From: Phoronis australis
Taxonomy: Eukaryota > Phoronida > Phoronidae
Direction of reading: 5' to 3'
NCBI GenBank assembly: GCA_002633005.1
Contig: NMRA01000039.1
Span: forward strand, 569,533 to 633,532
Length of the DNA: 64,000 bases
Below are positions 50,001-63,161 of this stretch, in pieces (position 1 is the first letter of the stretch; every line of letters starts with the position of its first letter). The notes under the pieces were generated by a model. The model was not told where the DNA came from. It was given only the letters and a program-made list of their open reading frames with translations, and did not search any database. A program made the translations under genes and the position numbers.

Positions 50001-53000
50001 AACACGCTATAGATGGGCATTCACAGAGACATGTATACTGTGTAAATTTAAGGAACAGGGGCATTACTAAACATGGGCATTTGAAACGGAGAATTTAAAG
50101 AATTTGGAGTTTGCACTTTAGCTTACATAGGAGTAATGTTGAATACAGCAGACTCAGTTTCATTTCTTAACCTCAAACCATGAAAACAAAGTCTCAAAAC
50201 CAGAAAAAATAAATAACAACTCCGCTCAATCAGTCTGATAATTACTTTACATAAAAGCAACACAGGTAAATTGGGCTAAAAAACGTTAGGTGGCTCTGGT
50301 CTGTAGCACAACTCATTTAAAAGTCTGTGACAACCAAACAAAGGACTGAAAGGGGAAAGCATAACATCCACTTGCATCAATTTCAACAAACTACTCATTT
50401 TTGAAGCCTCACAAAGCCAAAGGTTGCCAAGTGGGACACAGGTACTCATATCATATGTACTGTTCGATGGAGATGAATGGAGAACTATGGTGCAGGCCTT
50501 CTGCTGAGCTTATTATGTCATTACTATCAGAGACAGAGTTAGCCACTCCCCCAAGCATCAATGCGACTAAACAAGGGGTTGGGGGAGGAGCTCACTGGCT
50601 GGCCTATTAAGGTGGTGAGAGAATTTTCAAAGCACTAGTTAGGTAATCTATCAGTCTTCTAGTCGGAGTTCAAACAAATTGTCTCTTTAGCATGGAATAA
50701 AAACTTGAACATTACATTAGATGCAAACTGACATAAAGCATGTTTTTGAAGCATCATTAGAAATAATTTTGTTGGCAATTTGGGAGCAGATGCTTACCAA
50801 GACCATAGTCAACCACGAACTTCCATTCCACATGTATACCATGAGATTATTTTTCAAAGTAATCCCGTTTTTCTCCGCAGATTTCAGAATTTAGGTCAGT
50901 ATAGGTGACGCAAATGGCATGATTGACGTCTTGTCAGAAAAAACTGTACTATTTTTCTGACTCGGTAGTATAGAAATATAGCTAAACAGCTTGTGACATC
51001 TGACCAATATACTAAATGCCCACGTTTTTCAAGTTTGGGAGCTACTTTTTTGCTAGCGCCAATACGAAATGAGACTTATGAATCCTGAAAAGCAGGTTAT
51101 ATTTAACACTGAGCAATCTAACATTCAAGTTGATAATGAACGCGTTTCCAAGGGAACAGTATCTAAGGAGCGGAAAATTTCTCCCCAGGATAACAAGAGA
51201 CCTGTGTTTTTACCAAAAGTGTCCTGGTTGCTTTTCCTCATACAAAAACAAACAGTAGCACCAAATATTATTGAAGTGCCAACGAGTAGTTTAGATAAAA
51301 TGAGAACGAAAATATGTAAACAGAATTTAATACTTGAAAAAATACACCAATGAACCACACAGAAACAGGCAAGTGGAGAACAGACATATATAGCGCCATC
51401 TAGTAGAAATTCTTCAGTGTTTGTATAGAATACAAACTGTTTTGTTGAATTTGTGTTCCTAGTTCTGAGCAATCAGTTGAACGTGTGCACCTCAGTGATG
51501 GCATATAAATCACGTTACCGTATTCCTCCAGGTAAATGCCCAAGGCATACAAACTGACTTATTCTCAAAAATTGGGGGGAGGGGGGCACCAAAAGTGGCG
51601 TTACCTGAGCATGAATACTTGAAAGCAACGTTTTGATAAAATGGGATGGCTGTTAATGCAAACTAACAATTTTATATTACCGGTGAGATCGCTGGGCTCA
51701 TAGAAGCCATTTTCAATGCAAGCCTAATGAACGAAAATCATGCTGAATGTCAATAAAGTTGGTACTGCTTGTCGAAGCAAAGTCAGTGTGCGTTAGAGTA
51801 GATGAAGAGAGGATGTATGAAGACATGGTGCTTTAAATAAAGAACTAAATCCTCCGTGGTAAATATTAAAGGTGGACCTATATAAATTACCAAGCATAGG
51901 CGTTGAGTGACAAATTGGAAAATAACAAGATGGCAGACTTTAAGGCGAACACAGTTGTTAACTCGAATGAGTTTGATAAATTCTAGTTTGAAGAATGCAG
52001 AAAAAAGGATATGTCAATTGGCATACCTTTAAAGTGTATAAGATAAAAAAAATCAAATTATTAACAGATTCTAGACTCCAAAATTTTGAAGAGAAAGCAA
52101 GGGAAAGACGAGCACAGACACAAATGGCGTGCAAACGAAGTAAACGCAACTAGACACAGGCTGTATGAACAACTTGTCACCTGAACCACAGACCTAGTCC
52201 TCCGAACCACAAAGGTTGTGCTTCCCACACCTTTCATGTTCTCACGGTTCTGATGGTGTCGCCATAATCCCCCATACTACGTGCTGCGAGCGTTCCAACA
52301 TACCGCCAAAGACACGTCTCATTTGTCAAACTAGCCGGAGTCTAGTGTCATTCCCAGTGAAGCTACTCTGGCTCCCAACTTTCACGGTTCACAGCATAAG
52401 AACTGTGGTACAGGTGACAGGCAGTGCGTACAGATCTAGACAGCTACCTGAGAGGATTATAGTCAGGACAGCGGGGACATCGATAGGGTCGACTACGATG
52501 AGGAGAGGTTCTACTGCAAGTGTGAAAGCATTGGGGAAAGAAACAGTTATGATTAGTTGCTATGGCAGCTTGAGGAGAGAAAGGTGCCGCACACATACTC
52601 AAGCAGATTGCATTGGCTTTAGTAAGACAATAAATAGATTTACACTCTGGAACCTTCCCGGAGGTGTTGCTCACCAATTGCAATACAACTGCAATTCAAG
52701 TAATATTGTGCCTGTACAAGCACGTACACAGTCACGACTTAAGTATGACGGTTACATTTCAAGGATGTCGATGTTTTTCAAAGTGTTTTGTTTTGAATGT
52801 TATATGCCAATTTTCCATGACTATAAGTCCAAGGTACTAAAAGCACATCCACTACATCTAATGTTTCTACTACTACAATGTCCAAGCTAGAGTTGCCCTA
52901 AGCAGTACTTTTGGTGTGTTATTAGAGTTTGTCCGAGAGCTTCAGGCAGACTGGAGGACATGACATATATCACAGATTTTGACATGCATCTTGGTTATGA

Positions 53001-56000
53001 TTGGCTAGAATGATGAACATTAACGGTTATTTCAGTTCAATGCACACGCCACTTCATGGAATATGAAGCCACACTTGCGCTATTTACAAGGTCGTGTTGG
53101 CAAGCATTAAGTTCGACCTTTTTGAATCGCTAAAGAAACTAAATAAAAAACTAAATAATCAGATCCAGAGAACAACAAATTCAACAATTTCAAATGAAAT
53201 GCCTGTTTTCTCATTTTTCAAGGTTTTCTGATATTGTTATGACTGTCAATAACTTTAGCATAACATTTTCTGGTAGCTTTAAAACATGGAAAAGCATATA
53301 AACTTCAAAAAAGATACAACATTTCTCTCATGAAAAATGAAGAAATAAAATGTCCCGTGTCGGCCATATTGGAGGATTTTAAAGTACTCTGGTTATAGGT
53401 TGAGGGGATACAACAGACTCTAACAGTTTTCATAGCTGGAGGGTCTCAAAAGCAACAACACAGAGGACACTGATGTGCACGGTGCAATTTGCGATGAAGC
53501 CTTTTCATCCATATAATTATTCAGCAGTATCTTACTTAAAGTACGACAGGGGGGTCACTATCTTCGGGTAATTAATTTCTCCCGTTCTCAGTCACAATGT
53601 AAATCACCAACTGAAGTCTGTCAATACCACGCAAAGTTAAGATCAGCTATAAATCTGGGATGTCATTAAACTTATTAAAGCAACCACGCCGATTTTTAGT
53701 CAGATACATAGAATGGAAGAGCGAACAAAATAGGCAACATTTTAGAAAAGCTATGTTTTGGGATCATACGAAGATCGTTTATAATGGTGAATAATCGATG
53801 TCAGTTGATTACATCAATGCAACCGCAACCTGCGCATCAGCATGCTCAGAGTGAGGGCTCTACAGTCCACACAAATGACGTGTATTGAAAGTCAGTAAAT
53901 GCGCACATGACTTTTGTACAATAACATGATGGTGGGTTACTACGATGCCTTAATGCAGGTTTGCACTGACATCTAGTGGTTTACATTTTATAAAAAGAAA
54001 TACGTCAGAAAAAATTTCAGAGTTCGGTGACAGGTGGGGAGGTGCAGTGGTAATGTTGACGTTTGTGAAGGAGACGGGGCTTAAACTTTGATACAGTGGT
54101 TGCAACGTCAAAAACAAATAACAAAACAAAATTTGAAATGGCGTTATCATAGCAGCAGTCAGCACTGCAATTTATTGACTCCGTAATGCTAGCTTACAAT
54201 TCGAAAATCTGTCAAATCAATAATTCATCTTTTCTGAATGTAAAAAACTTTACCATAAGTCTTGGAGGTCGCTGTTTGAAGGCGGTAAATTGTGACTTTG
54301 CACTTTCAAAAACCTTATGCTTGGTCTTGTAGGGACTGACAAAGCCCAAACACATCCACTACCACAAGAAACTGCAGGAACACCACATTTAGCCACCTTC
54401 ACTCTTATCAGGCTTCTATTGTGAGTCAGCATGCGTGAAAAATTGGCTGATAAGCCACCTCTGGAACTAGTTTTGGCTGAATGGATGACCAGGCCATAAA
54501 ATGATAATTAGCCAAGACCAGTTACTAATGCAAGAAAGAATAATGTTGTAGCATCACCTAGCCTTGGTGGAAAGCTGTTTACTGTATTGGCTCAAATAAA
54601 CACTTAGAAAAAAAAATTCATTTCACGGGGAGGGGACGCTCATTGTAGCCTACGGCAGTTGAAACCGGTTTCCCAAACGGGTAAAATCTGAAGCTAGGAT
54701 TCATCAAATTTACGATCAGTGACGTATTTGCAGCCTATGACAGTCTTTCTACAAAATTGTGGTGCACTGCTATCAACTTCCGTTGTTAAATTACGATAAT
54801 TTTTTTAAAAATCGTGCTCATCACAGGGCGAAAACATGCCGACTGATGCGTCGCTGAATCGCGATCGTCAATAGGAAAACTTGAACTCTTGAATAAAAAT
54901 ATAGTTTCGACTCAACAAATTACCTGAAATCTTACTTATGTTTTACAATTTTTAAAGTTCATGTGGAGTCCAGATTAATTGTGATTAAGTCCAAATCTGC
55001 GCTACATCGTACCCCACATCACGAGAAAAATCTCTGGATGAACACACATGTTGTTGTCACGTGACGTTTGTTTTGAAGTTCGTCTCCGTATGAGAGTGAG
55101 TGAGCGTGCGTGTACGGGTCATCGACGACAGACTTTTTTGTTATAAAAGGCGGAGGATTATGCAAGAAAATGGCGTTCACTAGATTGTTTTTCACTTAAA
55201 CGGCTGCAACGTGCAAGATGAGTGCTGGTTAACTCACAGATTTTGTGTGCACAGGCCGACGGTCGTTAGCTCTACCGTGGAGTATCATAGTCCAAGGCTC
55301 GATCTACATGTTAGGGACGAGGTGAACTACCCGGGCTGTGTGAAATTTCTGGGTCTAACGGAGACACTGACACAGTGGTTAGGCAGCTCGCTGTATCAAG
55401 ACTATAGTCAAAATCCAAATTCGTTTTATCGTGTCCCTGTCAATAATAACCGCATGCTAAAGTTTCTTAATTTTCGTACTTCAGGAACATAACAATCACG
55501 TGTTTTGTACATATGTGCACGCCGCAGATCACATCTCGGAAATTGCCGATTTGAGGGATGACAATGAATGAGCACAATGAAATTAAACAACGTCGTTTTA
55601 CAGCTTGTAATATTCATAATAAACGTATTTTGAATATTGCAATGCATGTGTTCCAAAATCTAAATAACTTGGGTCCTATATTTTTGTATTCGTGCGCGCC
55701 GAATGAAAGTAATCGTAAGTGTTGCTCTGTTGCAAAATCTCTTATCCTGGGCCGATTTGAAAAATTCAAAGTTGTACTCATATTTGTTTCCGCTCCTCTT
55801 CTCAAATATTACAGTAAAAACTACATAAAACTCTCTCCATGAAAAGTACAGTCTGCTAGCTAGATTGTAATCAGCTGATCATATCCGCATGAGCGAAGCC
55901 AATTATCCTCGCTCGTGACTCAATGAATAGAGCAGCTTGGCAGCATCCATGTGATCGTGAGCCGAGCGCGACTCAGCCAAGGTGGATAAATACGGTCTAG

Positions 56001-59000
56001 CTCAATTTTCCAAACCCCACCGCTTACCTTGACAAGCGGGGTTAGGACCAATCTTATTTAGTGGGAATGTTTATAGCATGTATTACAAGGTTTAAAGTCA
56101 CAAAATCCGTGTAGGAATTATAAGTTGAGAGACACTATTTGTAGCCTACAGAAGGGGTTGCCCAACCCTTCCTAAATTGGGCCATTTGAAATTCCGGTGA
56201 TCTGAATTACTTCCTTACAGTAAAAGCCCATAGGTATCTTAGTAAGGGACATTTTGCGAGAAATACACAACCAAGCTCATGATTTTTTTTAATTTCAAGT
56301 TGCAGGGAGGAAGGAAATTCCCCTTCAAAGGAAAACCCAAAGTTAAAGACTAATGAACATGACAGTAAAATATAAATCATATACTCATAAATTACATTTA
56401 CTAATTCAAGATTTTCAAACCGCTCTCTCTGGTCCATTGTCCTTCCTTGACAAAAAACTGTAGAATAGTTAACATCCGAATCATCAATGCAACATCTATC
56501 AGTAATTAATTTATAGTTCACTCAACATCTCGAGAGTCCATGAAACAATCGTTTCCCGTCAAACTTGATCAGTCTTGACTTACCTTTGACCAAAATCAAA
56601 TGACCGGGTGCGAGCGGACATGGCTGTCATCTCGCTCTGGCCGCTGACCGTGAGCGGTGAATGCTCCGTCGTCATCTCTTCATCTTCCTCATCGTCCTCG
56701 CTGATGGCGGGAAGAATCGTTGACAAACCTCCGTTGAGTTCTGTGTCCTGCTGTAGAGTGAGACAGAAAACGATTAGCTACTGCAAACAATTATACACAA
56801 GATTCGGCAGATAATCCAGAGAAGTCAATGAAAGAGAACGGCTATTAAAGGGTCATTATCTATGAGAAAAATGATTTTTTCAAGATCAGAATCAGCAGGG
56901 AATTGTACCTGGAGTTCCCGTGATCGCAGCCCAACACTCTACTGTCATAGCTATGTCACTGTCAGAGTATTTCAAACATATTCAAATGGTAGTCACTAGC
57001 CTTGATGTCCTTGAATGCCTGACAGGCAGAGGTGAGAAATGGTGATTTGTAATAAAGAATATAAAGAAAGAATGAATTTTTTATTTTATAGCTGTGTTCA
57101 AAGCTAACTACTTCTAGAAGTCTATCCTTTCCAAAAATAATCCCCAAAATGCATTTTTCATCTGTAAAACAGTCGATAATTAGGTCGTCAACAATGGCAG
57201 CCAATCTTTCAGCAAAAGTTAAGAAATTACGCTTGACCCCTGGTGCAATTTCAGAAAATTAAAAGGAATGCCAACTCCGCCATATTGAAAGCACAAGGTT
57301 GCGAAAATTGCCTTGCGTTGGATAGCATCATACTTGAAAGCTATCGTTTTGTTCATGTTTTGGGATGAAACTATTTCTTTTGGTACTTCAATACAGCAAG
57401 TTAGCATTTCTAATTACATAATGCCAACATCTTGGACCAAATGCAGTTGCCAGATTCCTTCAATAGGAAGATTTGGACCCACTAACTTGATTTCCTCAAA
57501 TTACAACTTTGACCATTAGCCCTGCAGGAGACTTGATGTTTCTTTGAGGTATGTTTACACCAGAAGCGTGTTCAATAGAGTGAGCGCCCGTGAGCGATTT
57601 GAGCGCCCTCGTCCTGAACAGCTGTGTTCACGTTAGCGCTCGCGAACAACCTCGAGAGCATGTTCGCTTAGATTTCCAAGATGGCGTCCTGCGAAGGCTT
57701 AACGTCTGCAACATATGAACCCATTATGGTTCTGCTACATGAAAACTAACCTCAAAAGTTGACCAACTCATCCGAAACTGCGACTTAAATTGCGGGTCGC
57801 TGTAGCGAGGTACAGTTTCCTCGACGTAATTTTCGATTCTTGTCGGGCCAAAGCCTTCACGGTTGTTGTCTTGGGGCTGCCGATATTAATAATTATTGGC
57901 AAAGATTAATCATATTTATCGCTCAGTACGCCATAGGAAGGACTGTTAGTGTTAAGCTCATCGGCTAAGACGTTCAACACAATCTGCTTCAAAGTCGCCA
58001 TACTGGATCGCACAGTGAGCGCTCACAGCTGTTNCTTTTGACAATGAAAGAGCACTAAATGACTATTTAAAGATGAATAATACAATTATACAATAATACA
58101 ATTATACAATAATACAATTATACAATAATACAATAATACAATTATACAATAATACAATTATACAATAATACAGCAGAAATCAAGATCAACTTACTAGCTG
58201 TTTTTGTGTCAGTGCACATGCCATATTTAAATCTAATTGCACCGGAGGGAGGATACTCCCACAGAAGAGGTCTACTCTATGGGCCGCCATGAAGGGTGAC
58301 TTTTTTACGGCCAGTCTCCCTACAAAGGTCTTTTCCCAAAAAAATCCCAACGAAAGGAAACACGAGGTCATAATTTGCTACAAGGGCTCATTTTGGAAGT
58401 TTGAAAGGTTTCTTATTCTAGGTATGGATTTTAAATATATGTTTCAAAATCTTTGGTGGCAAAATATGCATATTTTTGACAACATGGCTTCTCTATGTGT
58501 AGTGCTTCAGGTTTAATTTGTTAAAAGACAGTGGTCCACGAGTCGATAAGAAAGGGTAATGTACAAATTGACCCCTACAAAAGGGTGGTCATCGCGAAAA
58601 AAAACTTCATTGAAGTATGACTTTCATGGAAGCTTTCTACAAATAGGTCCCTTTTTTCGAGTCCACCCTCTAAAAGGGCAAGTGTCCTCTAATCACATTT
58701 ACTACTGAAACTGAACCTGAGAAGTCATGGATTATCATCTTCATTCATTCAGTTCATTTAATTTGAGGAATTTCATCTACCATGCAGTCATTTTTTAAAT
58801 GCATTAATTTGTGGGATGACTGTCATGTCGTAAATATCCATTGATATTACAAAGAACCTAATACTAAACATGCATATTTCAGCGGTGAGATTTAACTTTA
58901 GCATGAACGGATTGTGAGTGTCTCAAGAACCATTTGCGTGAAAGATTTATCATGCTAATCTATGCATTAATGCCATGTGTTTTGGAGGCTAACTTTCAAT

Positions 59001-62000
59001 CTTTCATTTCATGTGATGGTTGCTGACAGCAGAACACCCAGAAAACAGTAAGGTACAGTCGATCCATATTTTCAACTGACGTGGTGAGCTTATGTGACAC
59101 TTAAGTAATTTTCCGTCATCTTGTGTACACATCACCATGTTATCTGAGACCTCGCCACATATTTACAAGCCGACAATCGTCCAACAAATGAATGCACTTG
59201 AAAAATGACAGCAGCGTCTCAAATTGAGGAAAATTTGGAGCAGATGAAATCTTCCATATTAATTCAAGAAAAATGATCAACATTAGCAGAGTGTCACCAA
59301 CACTTAACTTTCACTGGAAAACCCCCTGTGCTTGGAAGACATTAGGTACCCTATAGGACGTAGGACATGGAAAAGTTGGCTACAGTGAACCAGTGCAAGG
59401 AAGTAAATCATGTATTAGTAAAACAAGGATCCAATCCACCATAACCACGAGCAAAAAAAAGTAAGTTCACCATACACAGGCCTATTAGTCAGTGGCGTTC
59501 ACAACTAAGTGAAGACTAAGAGAGGTTCATATTCATCTGTTAGTGCAATCCACAACCACAATTAAATGTTAAAACATGGGCCACCAATGTTTGGTCAGTT
59601 GAACTTAGGATTTGGTTTTGCATAAAAACTTCATATTCTTTCAAAGTATAGGAAACTCTGAGAATCATTGTACAAAAAAAATTATGTACTTTCGAAGAGA
59701 TTTTCGGAAACATTTTGTAGCATTGGGCAACAGCTCCACCATTTGTTCAGAAATCATGCTGCGATAAATTTAGGGGCTCATTTCACAATAATGCGCAAAT
59801 TGTTCTTTTAGCAGACATTTTTTCAGAACTGTCCACAAAGTCAGATTGGAGTTTAAAGTGATTAAGCTGCTCAAGCATCAAAAACTGTTTGAGTTTTACT
59901 TCAACATGGCTTGGGTATCAGATGAAACAAAGCAAACACTAATACTTTCCTCTGTTAGTCAAATGAGTCCCTTGTCTTATTTCAGATCAGTTTGTTGATG
60001 AAACAGACCACTGGTGCAAACCAGAAAGGTTGGCGCAGTACAGGCGCAATCCAATTGACCCAACACATATGCCAGGCAGTCGCAAGCACTCATGCTGAGG
60101 ACAAACGTCCAATCATGCATAGAAACACATCCCCATACAGTTGATCTATCACCAAGTCAGTAATGCAATTGGGAAGAGCAAAGGTAAGAAAAGAATTATG
60201 GAAATATACCAACTTTTCTTCCTTTTATTGGACGGAACCTCTATGAAATGGAAGTGATATTGGAATATTAACAGACGATATATACTGAAGATTTATCTTA
60301 GCTAGCTGCAAAGTCTAGTTCATGTCAGAGGCTTGGGTAACAGACAACGCCAAGCTAAAATTGCGAAAACCTTTCAGCACTTTAATTATTCACTAGTTTT
60401 CAATTCCAATCATTCCAATTGAGTAGTAATGTAGAGTCAATAGACAGATACTACTAGTACACAAGCGCGTAAGATCTACTCTATACATGCCTGACATATG
60501 CTAATTATTTTTTGTGTGACCGTTATATACAATCAGCAACTCCAATCAACGAAGTCATAACCATGAAATCAATATGGTTTGTTATGCACTAAAGCCTACC
60601 TTGAACAGTAAAACAATTGTGTTAATTTAGTTCCTAAAATATGTTAAAGATAATATCACTTTGACCACAATAATTAACGATTAAGCTTATCGCCGACGTT
60701 TATCTATAATGTCACTGGGAGAATCCTCTGTTAATTCAAACAGCTATGAACAGTAATCGCTTAAATTGGTGATTTATATTCAATATACTTCAGTCCCCGC
60801 AGCAGATACATACTTCTACTGCGGATACCGACGAACAATGAAAACCACCATATTATCAGCCCTTCTTAGTTCGTTATTTTCTTCACGTCAAGCAACATGA
60901 TGCAAAGGCTACTTTGTGTATCATTTGACGCGGTAAAGTTTGAGTGCTTTTAAACACGATTGTCTTGTGTTACTAATGCATTCCTAGAACTATCTGCATA
61001 GTATAGTACACCTAACAAAAATTCATTCAAGGAAGGCTTTAAGACCATATGGTCACTTTTTTTAAAAAACAATGCTTCGTGTGGAAACCACGCCACTTTA
61101 AAAAAGACATAAACCGCGCTGTGCTGTAGAAAGCAACTTTTTTCACGCGTATTTTATTTATTTACTCTTCAAAAGCGATGTCATCACGTTCCTGTACATT
61201 GTATGGACAGAAATTAGGTGCAATGAAACAGGTTGGAATACCCCTGCCAATCATGCTACTACAGTGGCTGGGTCTAACGTGACAGGACGAGCAAACTTCA
61301 CGAGCCCAAGTGTGCAACAAAAACAAACTCAGTTCTTTCCAAGACTAGAAATCTTTTCAAATCTCAGAAAGGAACAAGATGATGCCAATTTGGTCAGTGG
61401 CCTAAATCAAAGTTTTTTGACAGAATGTGTGAGTTTATGTACCCTTCAATGAGCGACCACAATCAACAGCAATGCCAACACATTGCAACATGAAAAACAT
61501 GCTGCACACAAAAAGACACGACTCTTTGCCAACAGAACTGGATTGTCACCGGCTCTGCACACACTGCATCAGCTCAAGGCAGATACAACAGAAAGTGTCA
61601 AGTCTTTAACTCTTTAAGTATTCAAACATATCAACAGGACATTACAATGTTAATTGAGTCATAAACCACTGCACACCAGATCAGCTGAGTTGAGACGATA
61701 CAAATTATGTTGCGCAGTGTGCAGCAGGCTTTATATAACACCTAGAATAAAGTCACTACTTAACTAGCAGTTAGTCACCATTTTCACTTACTAGTAGTTA
61801 CAAGTCATCTCACAAGTACATAAATTCATTCAAACAAAATCAGGTTGTGAATAAACAGCTTACATTTAATTCTTTTTTAAGTCAATCTTAAAAAAAAGCC
61901 ATACTGTGTCTTAAGCAGCTCCAAATGAAATAACTATTTTAACTAGTCAAATGCATCACTTTCTAATGATAGTTATTCATGGACAATGAAGGCAACATTC

Positions 62001-63161
62001 TCAGAGACACGCTAGTGGAATTACAAGACATTAATTTCTGTTAAATTCTCACAATATTTACAATTACCAGTGAAATCTGCCGTTTTAAAATAATCTTACA
62101 CTACCAACTTAAGTGACCAAACCTCTAATCAATGGAAACACTTACACAAAACAACAGTAACCAAGCATGCACACAGGACCAGTGACTCGAAGTGCCACCT
62201 GGTAGTACAACGCAGTACTAGTGCTTAGCAGCAGATGACGTAAGGGTGCAGTACCCTTTGAAAGAGGACCAGGACATAAATTTGGGTACACTGGACAAAA
62301 ATGACTCACTATAAAAGAAACGGCAATTATTTCATTGATGGTTGAATTTACATTCAGTGTATGCAAACACATTTTGACGCTTAGCATAATGCTGAGTGTT
62401 GTGAGGGAAAGTCAAAGAATCTGCTTCATTTTCTTGCTAGGTTTTGCTTAGGCTCACTGACTATGTTTTGGTCTGTAACTACACGTACATTTACTGAACA
62501 TGGATCATACCGTAAAATGGCCAAGACGCAATCTCAGATACCTCAAGGATTATAAACAATACTATCAGGTATTTGAGTAGCCTGTCAAAAGAGCCAAAAA
62601 GTGAGACCTAACACTTAGATTTGGAAGGCAAATCTTTCATAATCCCACCTGTGGTTAATGTGTACGCGGGTGAAACCGCATATTGACCCTGAACAGACTA
62701 GCGGTTTGCTCGTAAATTATGATCGTCCCGAGTGGATGAAATGGTTCTCACAACGAAATCTGCATAATTTTTGTTGCACCAACGAAAGTATTCTCGTTTC
62801 TTTTCTAATGAAGCTGTGGCCTAAAACTGACCCACTTAAAGTAGCCTCACCACTCTGAGGAATCCTCAGTGTGGCGTGACAAATCCCCTAATACTTCACC
62901 AAGGGCGGTCTGAGAATGGACAGTGCGGTTGTCAATGTAGATTCATTACCTCGTTTAAGTAACCTTCCCGCAGGTTGTAAGTGAGATCATGTTGAATGTC
63001 GTGCAGGAACTTCTCAGCAAAATCTGGATAGAAGCTGAGCACCTCCAGCAGTCCCTTGATGTCGACGCACTGGATGTCGCAGTAGGTCAGAGACTTGACC
63101 TCACAGTCCGACTTAACAGGCTGGTCAGAGTCCAGGTCAGTGCCGAACAGATCGCCTTTAC
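47051..63161 (-). CDS. ELK-type voltage-gated potassium channel (KCNH3/4/8-like), 3' part
   Basis: Four phased exons: 63161-62950, 56750-56584, 49514-49369 and 47691-47051, with stop TAG 47051-47053; about 388 C-terminal residues. The first encodes [30 protein letters not shown] and [12 protein letters not shown], the end of the cyclic-nucleotide-binding homology domain and the following linker. [10 protein letters not shown] is characteristic of ELK rather than ERG or EAG channels. The second is acidic ([10 protein letters not shown]), the third basic. The last carries a heptad coiled coil ([18 protein letters not shown]) and a Ser/Pro-rich tail. The pore and voltage sensor must lie beyond the window's right edge. 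The second exon has a tandem CAGCAG acceptor, which could add or drop one Gln. ELK channels are tetrameric plasma-membrane K+ channels setting subthreshold excitability. The last intron holds a Kolobok-like insertion. Confidence 0.92.
48453..48566 (+). pseudogene. Truncated THAP domain of the Kolobok-like element
   Basis: ATG 48453 starts [14 protein letters not shown], with C-x-x-x-x-C spacing of a THAP finger, then [17 protein letters not shown]. The next codon is TGA (48564-48566) exactly where THAP domains have their invariant Trp (TGG), a single-base change. The C-x2-H half is not found downstream, so the rest was lost or heavily altered. Confidence 0.75.
48695..48973 (+). pseudogene. 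Transposase core fragment of the Kolobok-like element
   Basis: The open frame to TAA 48971-48973 includes [20 protein letters not shown] and [15 protein letters not shown]. The D-G-R-x-D-S-P block is what I recognise as the first acidic (DDE-type) region of THAP-associated transposases, in which GDGR.DSPG.SAKY is usual. The frame ends soon after, so later catalytic residues are missing. No good start codon precedes it; it was originally internal. Confidence 0.6.
52448..52513 (-). CDS. Candidate 22-codon cassette exon of the ELK gene
   Basis: A strong polypyrimidine acceptor (CTTTCACACTTGCAG) and a donor CTCTCAG|GTAGCTG enclose 66 bases. Start and end phases are both 2, exactly compatible with inclusion between the exons at 56584 and 49514, and the segment is open in that phase. 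It encodes an Arg/Pro-rich insert ([13 protein letters not shown]). There is no homology evidence; open phase-matched 66-mers also occur by chance. Confidence 0.4.
54254..54415 (-). CDS. Candidate 54-codon cassette exon of the ELK gene
   Basis: 162 bases lie between an acceptor ending CTCACAATAG and a donor TTATG|GTAAAG. Both phases are 2, so inclusion preserves the channel frame, and the segment is open throughout, ending [11 protein letters not shown]. The acceptor tract is weaker than that of 52513. Support is splice-site quality, phase and openness only. Confidence 0.35.
55110..55410 (+). repeat. Dispersed copy of the 37-kb palindromic repeat
   Basis: From AAAAGGCGGAGGATTATGCA through TTTTTCACTTAAACGGCTGC and GAACTACCCGGGCTGTGTG to CACAGTGG this matches 37345-37580 in order and orientation (the P'-R' part). 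It confirms that the repeat is a family rather than a one-off rearrangement. It lies in an ELK intron. Confidence 0.8.
57549..58033 (-). mobile_element. PIF/Harbinger-like transposon remnant
   Basis: Contains two pieces of a Harbinger transposase N-terminus on the minus strand. Flanking regions are rich in GAGCGCNC words, and AACAGCTGTG occurs in opposite orientations near both ends (around 57618 and 58026), consistent with diverged terminal repeats. The right end is next to an undetermined base at 58034, so limits are approximate. Confidence 0.5.
57751..58001 (-). pseudogene. Harbinger transposase N-terminal fragments
   Basis: ATG 57999-58001 begins [17 protein letters not shown] and stops at TAA 57906-57908. 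A second piece, 57882-57751, encodes [20 protein letters not shown] followed by [10 protein letters not shown], the helix-turn-helix-side region preceding the nuclease domain in HARBI-type proteins (YVE..VP.Y.D..F...FRM...TFE). The two pieces are in different frames and the nuclease domain is absent. Confidence 0.65.
58034..58034. other. Undetermined base (N)
   Basis: The only ambiguous base seen in the window, at the edge of the Harbinger remnant; local assembly may be uncertain. Confidence 0.98.
58076..58172. repeat. AT-rich tandem repeat (ACAATTATACAATAAT-type)
   Basis: About six copies of a 16-base unit with some shortened copies. Intronic in the ELK gene. Confidence 0.93.
58173..62949. 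other. ELK intron, no gene seen
   Basis: The intron between the exons at 62950 and 56750 continues here. I looked for phase-compatible exon-like segments on the minus strand and for plus-strand genes and found none that I could support. Confidence 0.4.

Noticed and set aside
52216-52890. Plus-strand 224-codon open frame in an ELK intron
   Set aside because: No recognisable motif, odd composition, and it is antisense to a better-supported phase-matched cassette exon candidate.
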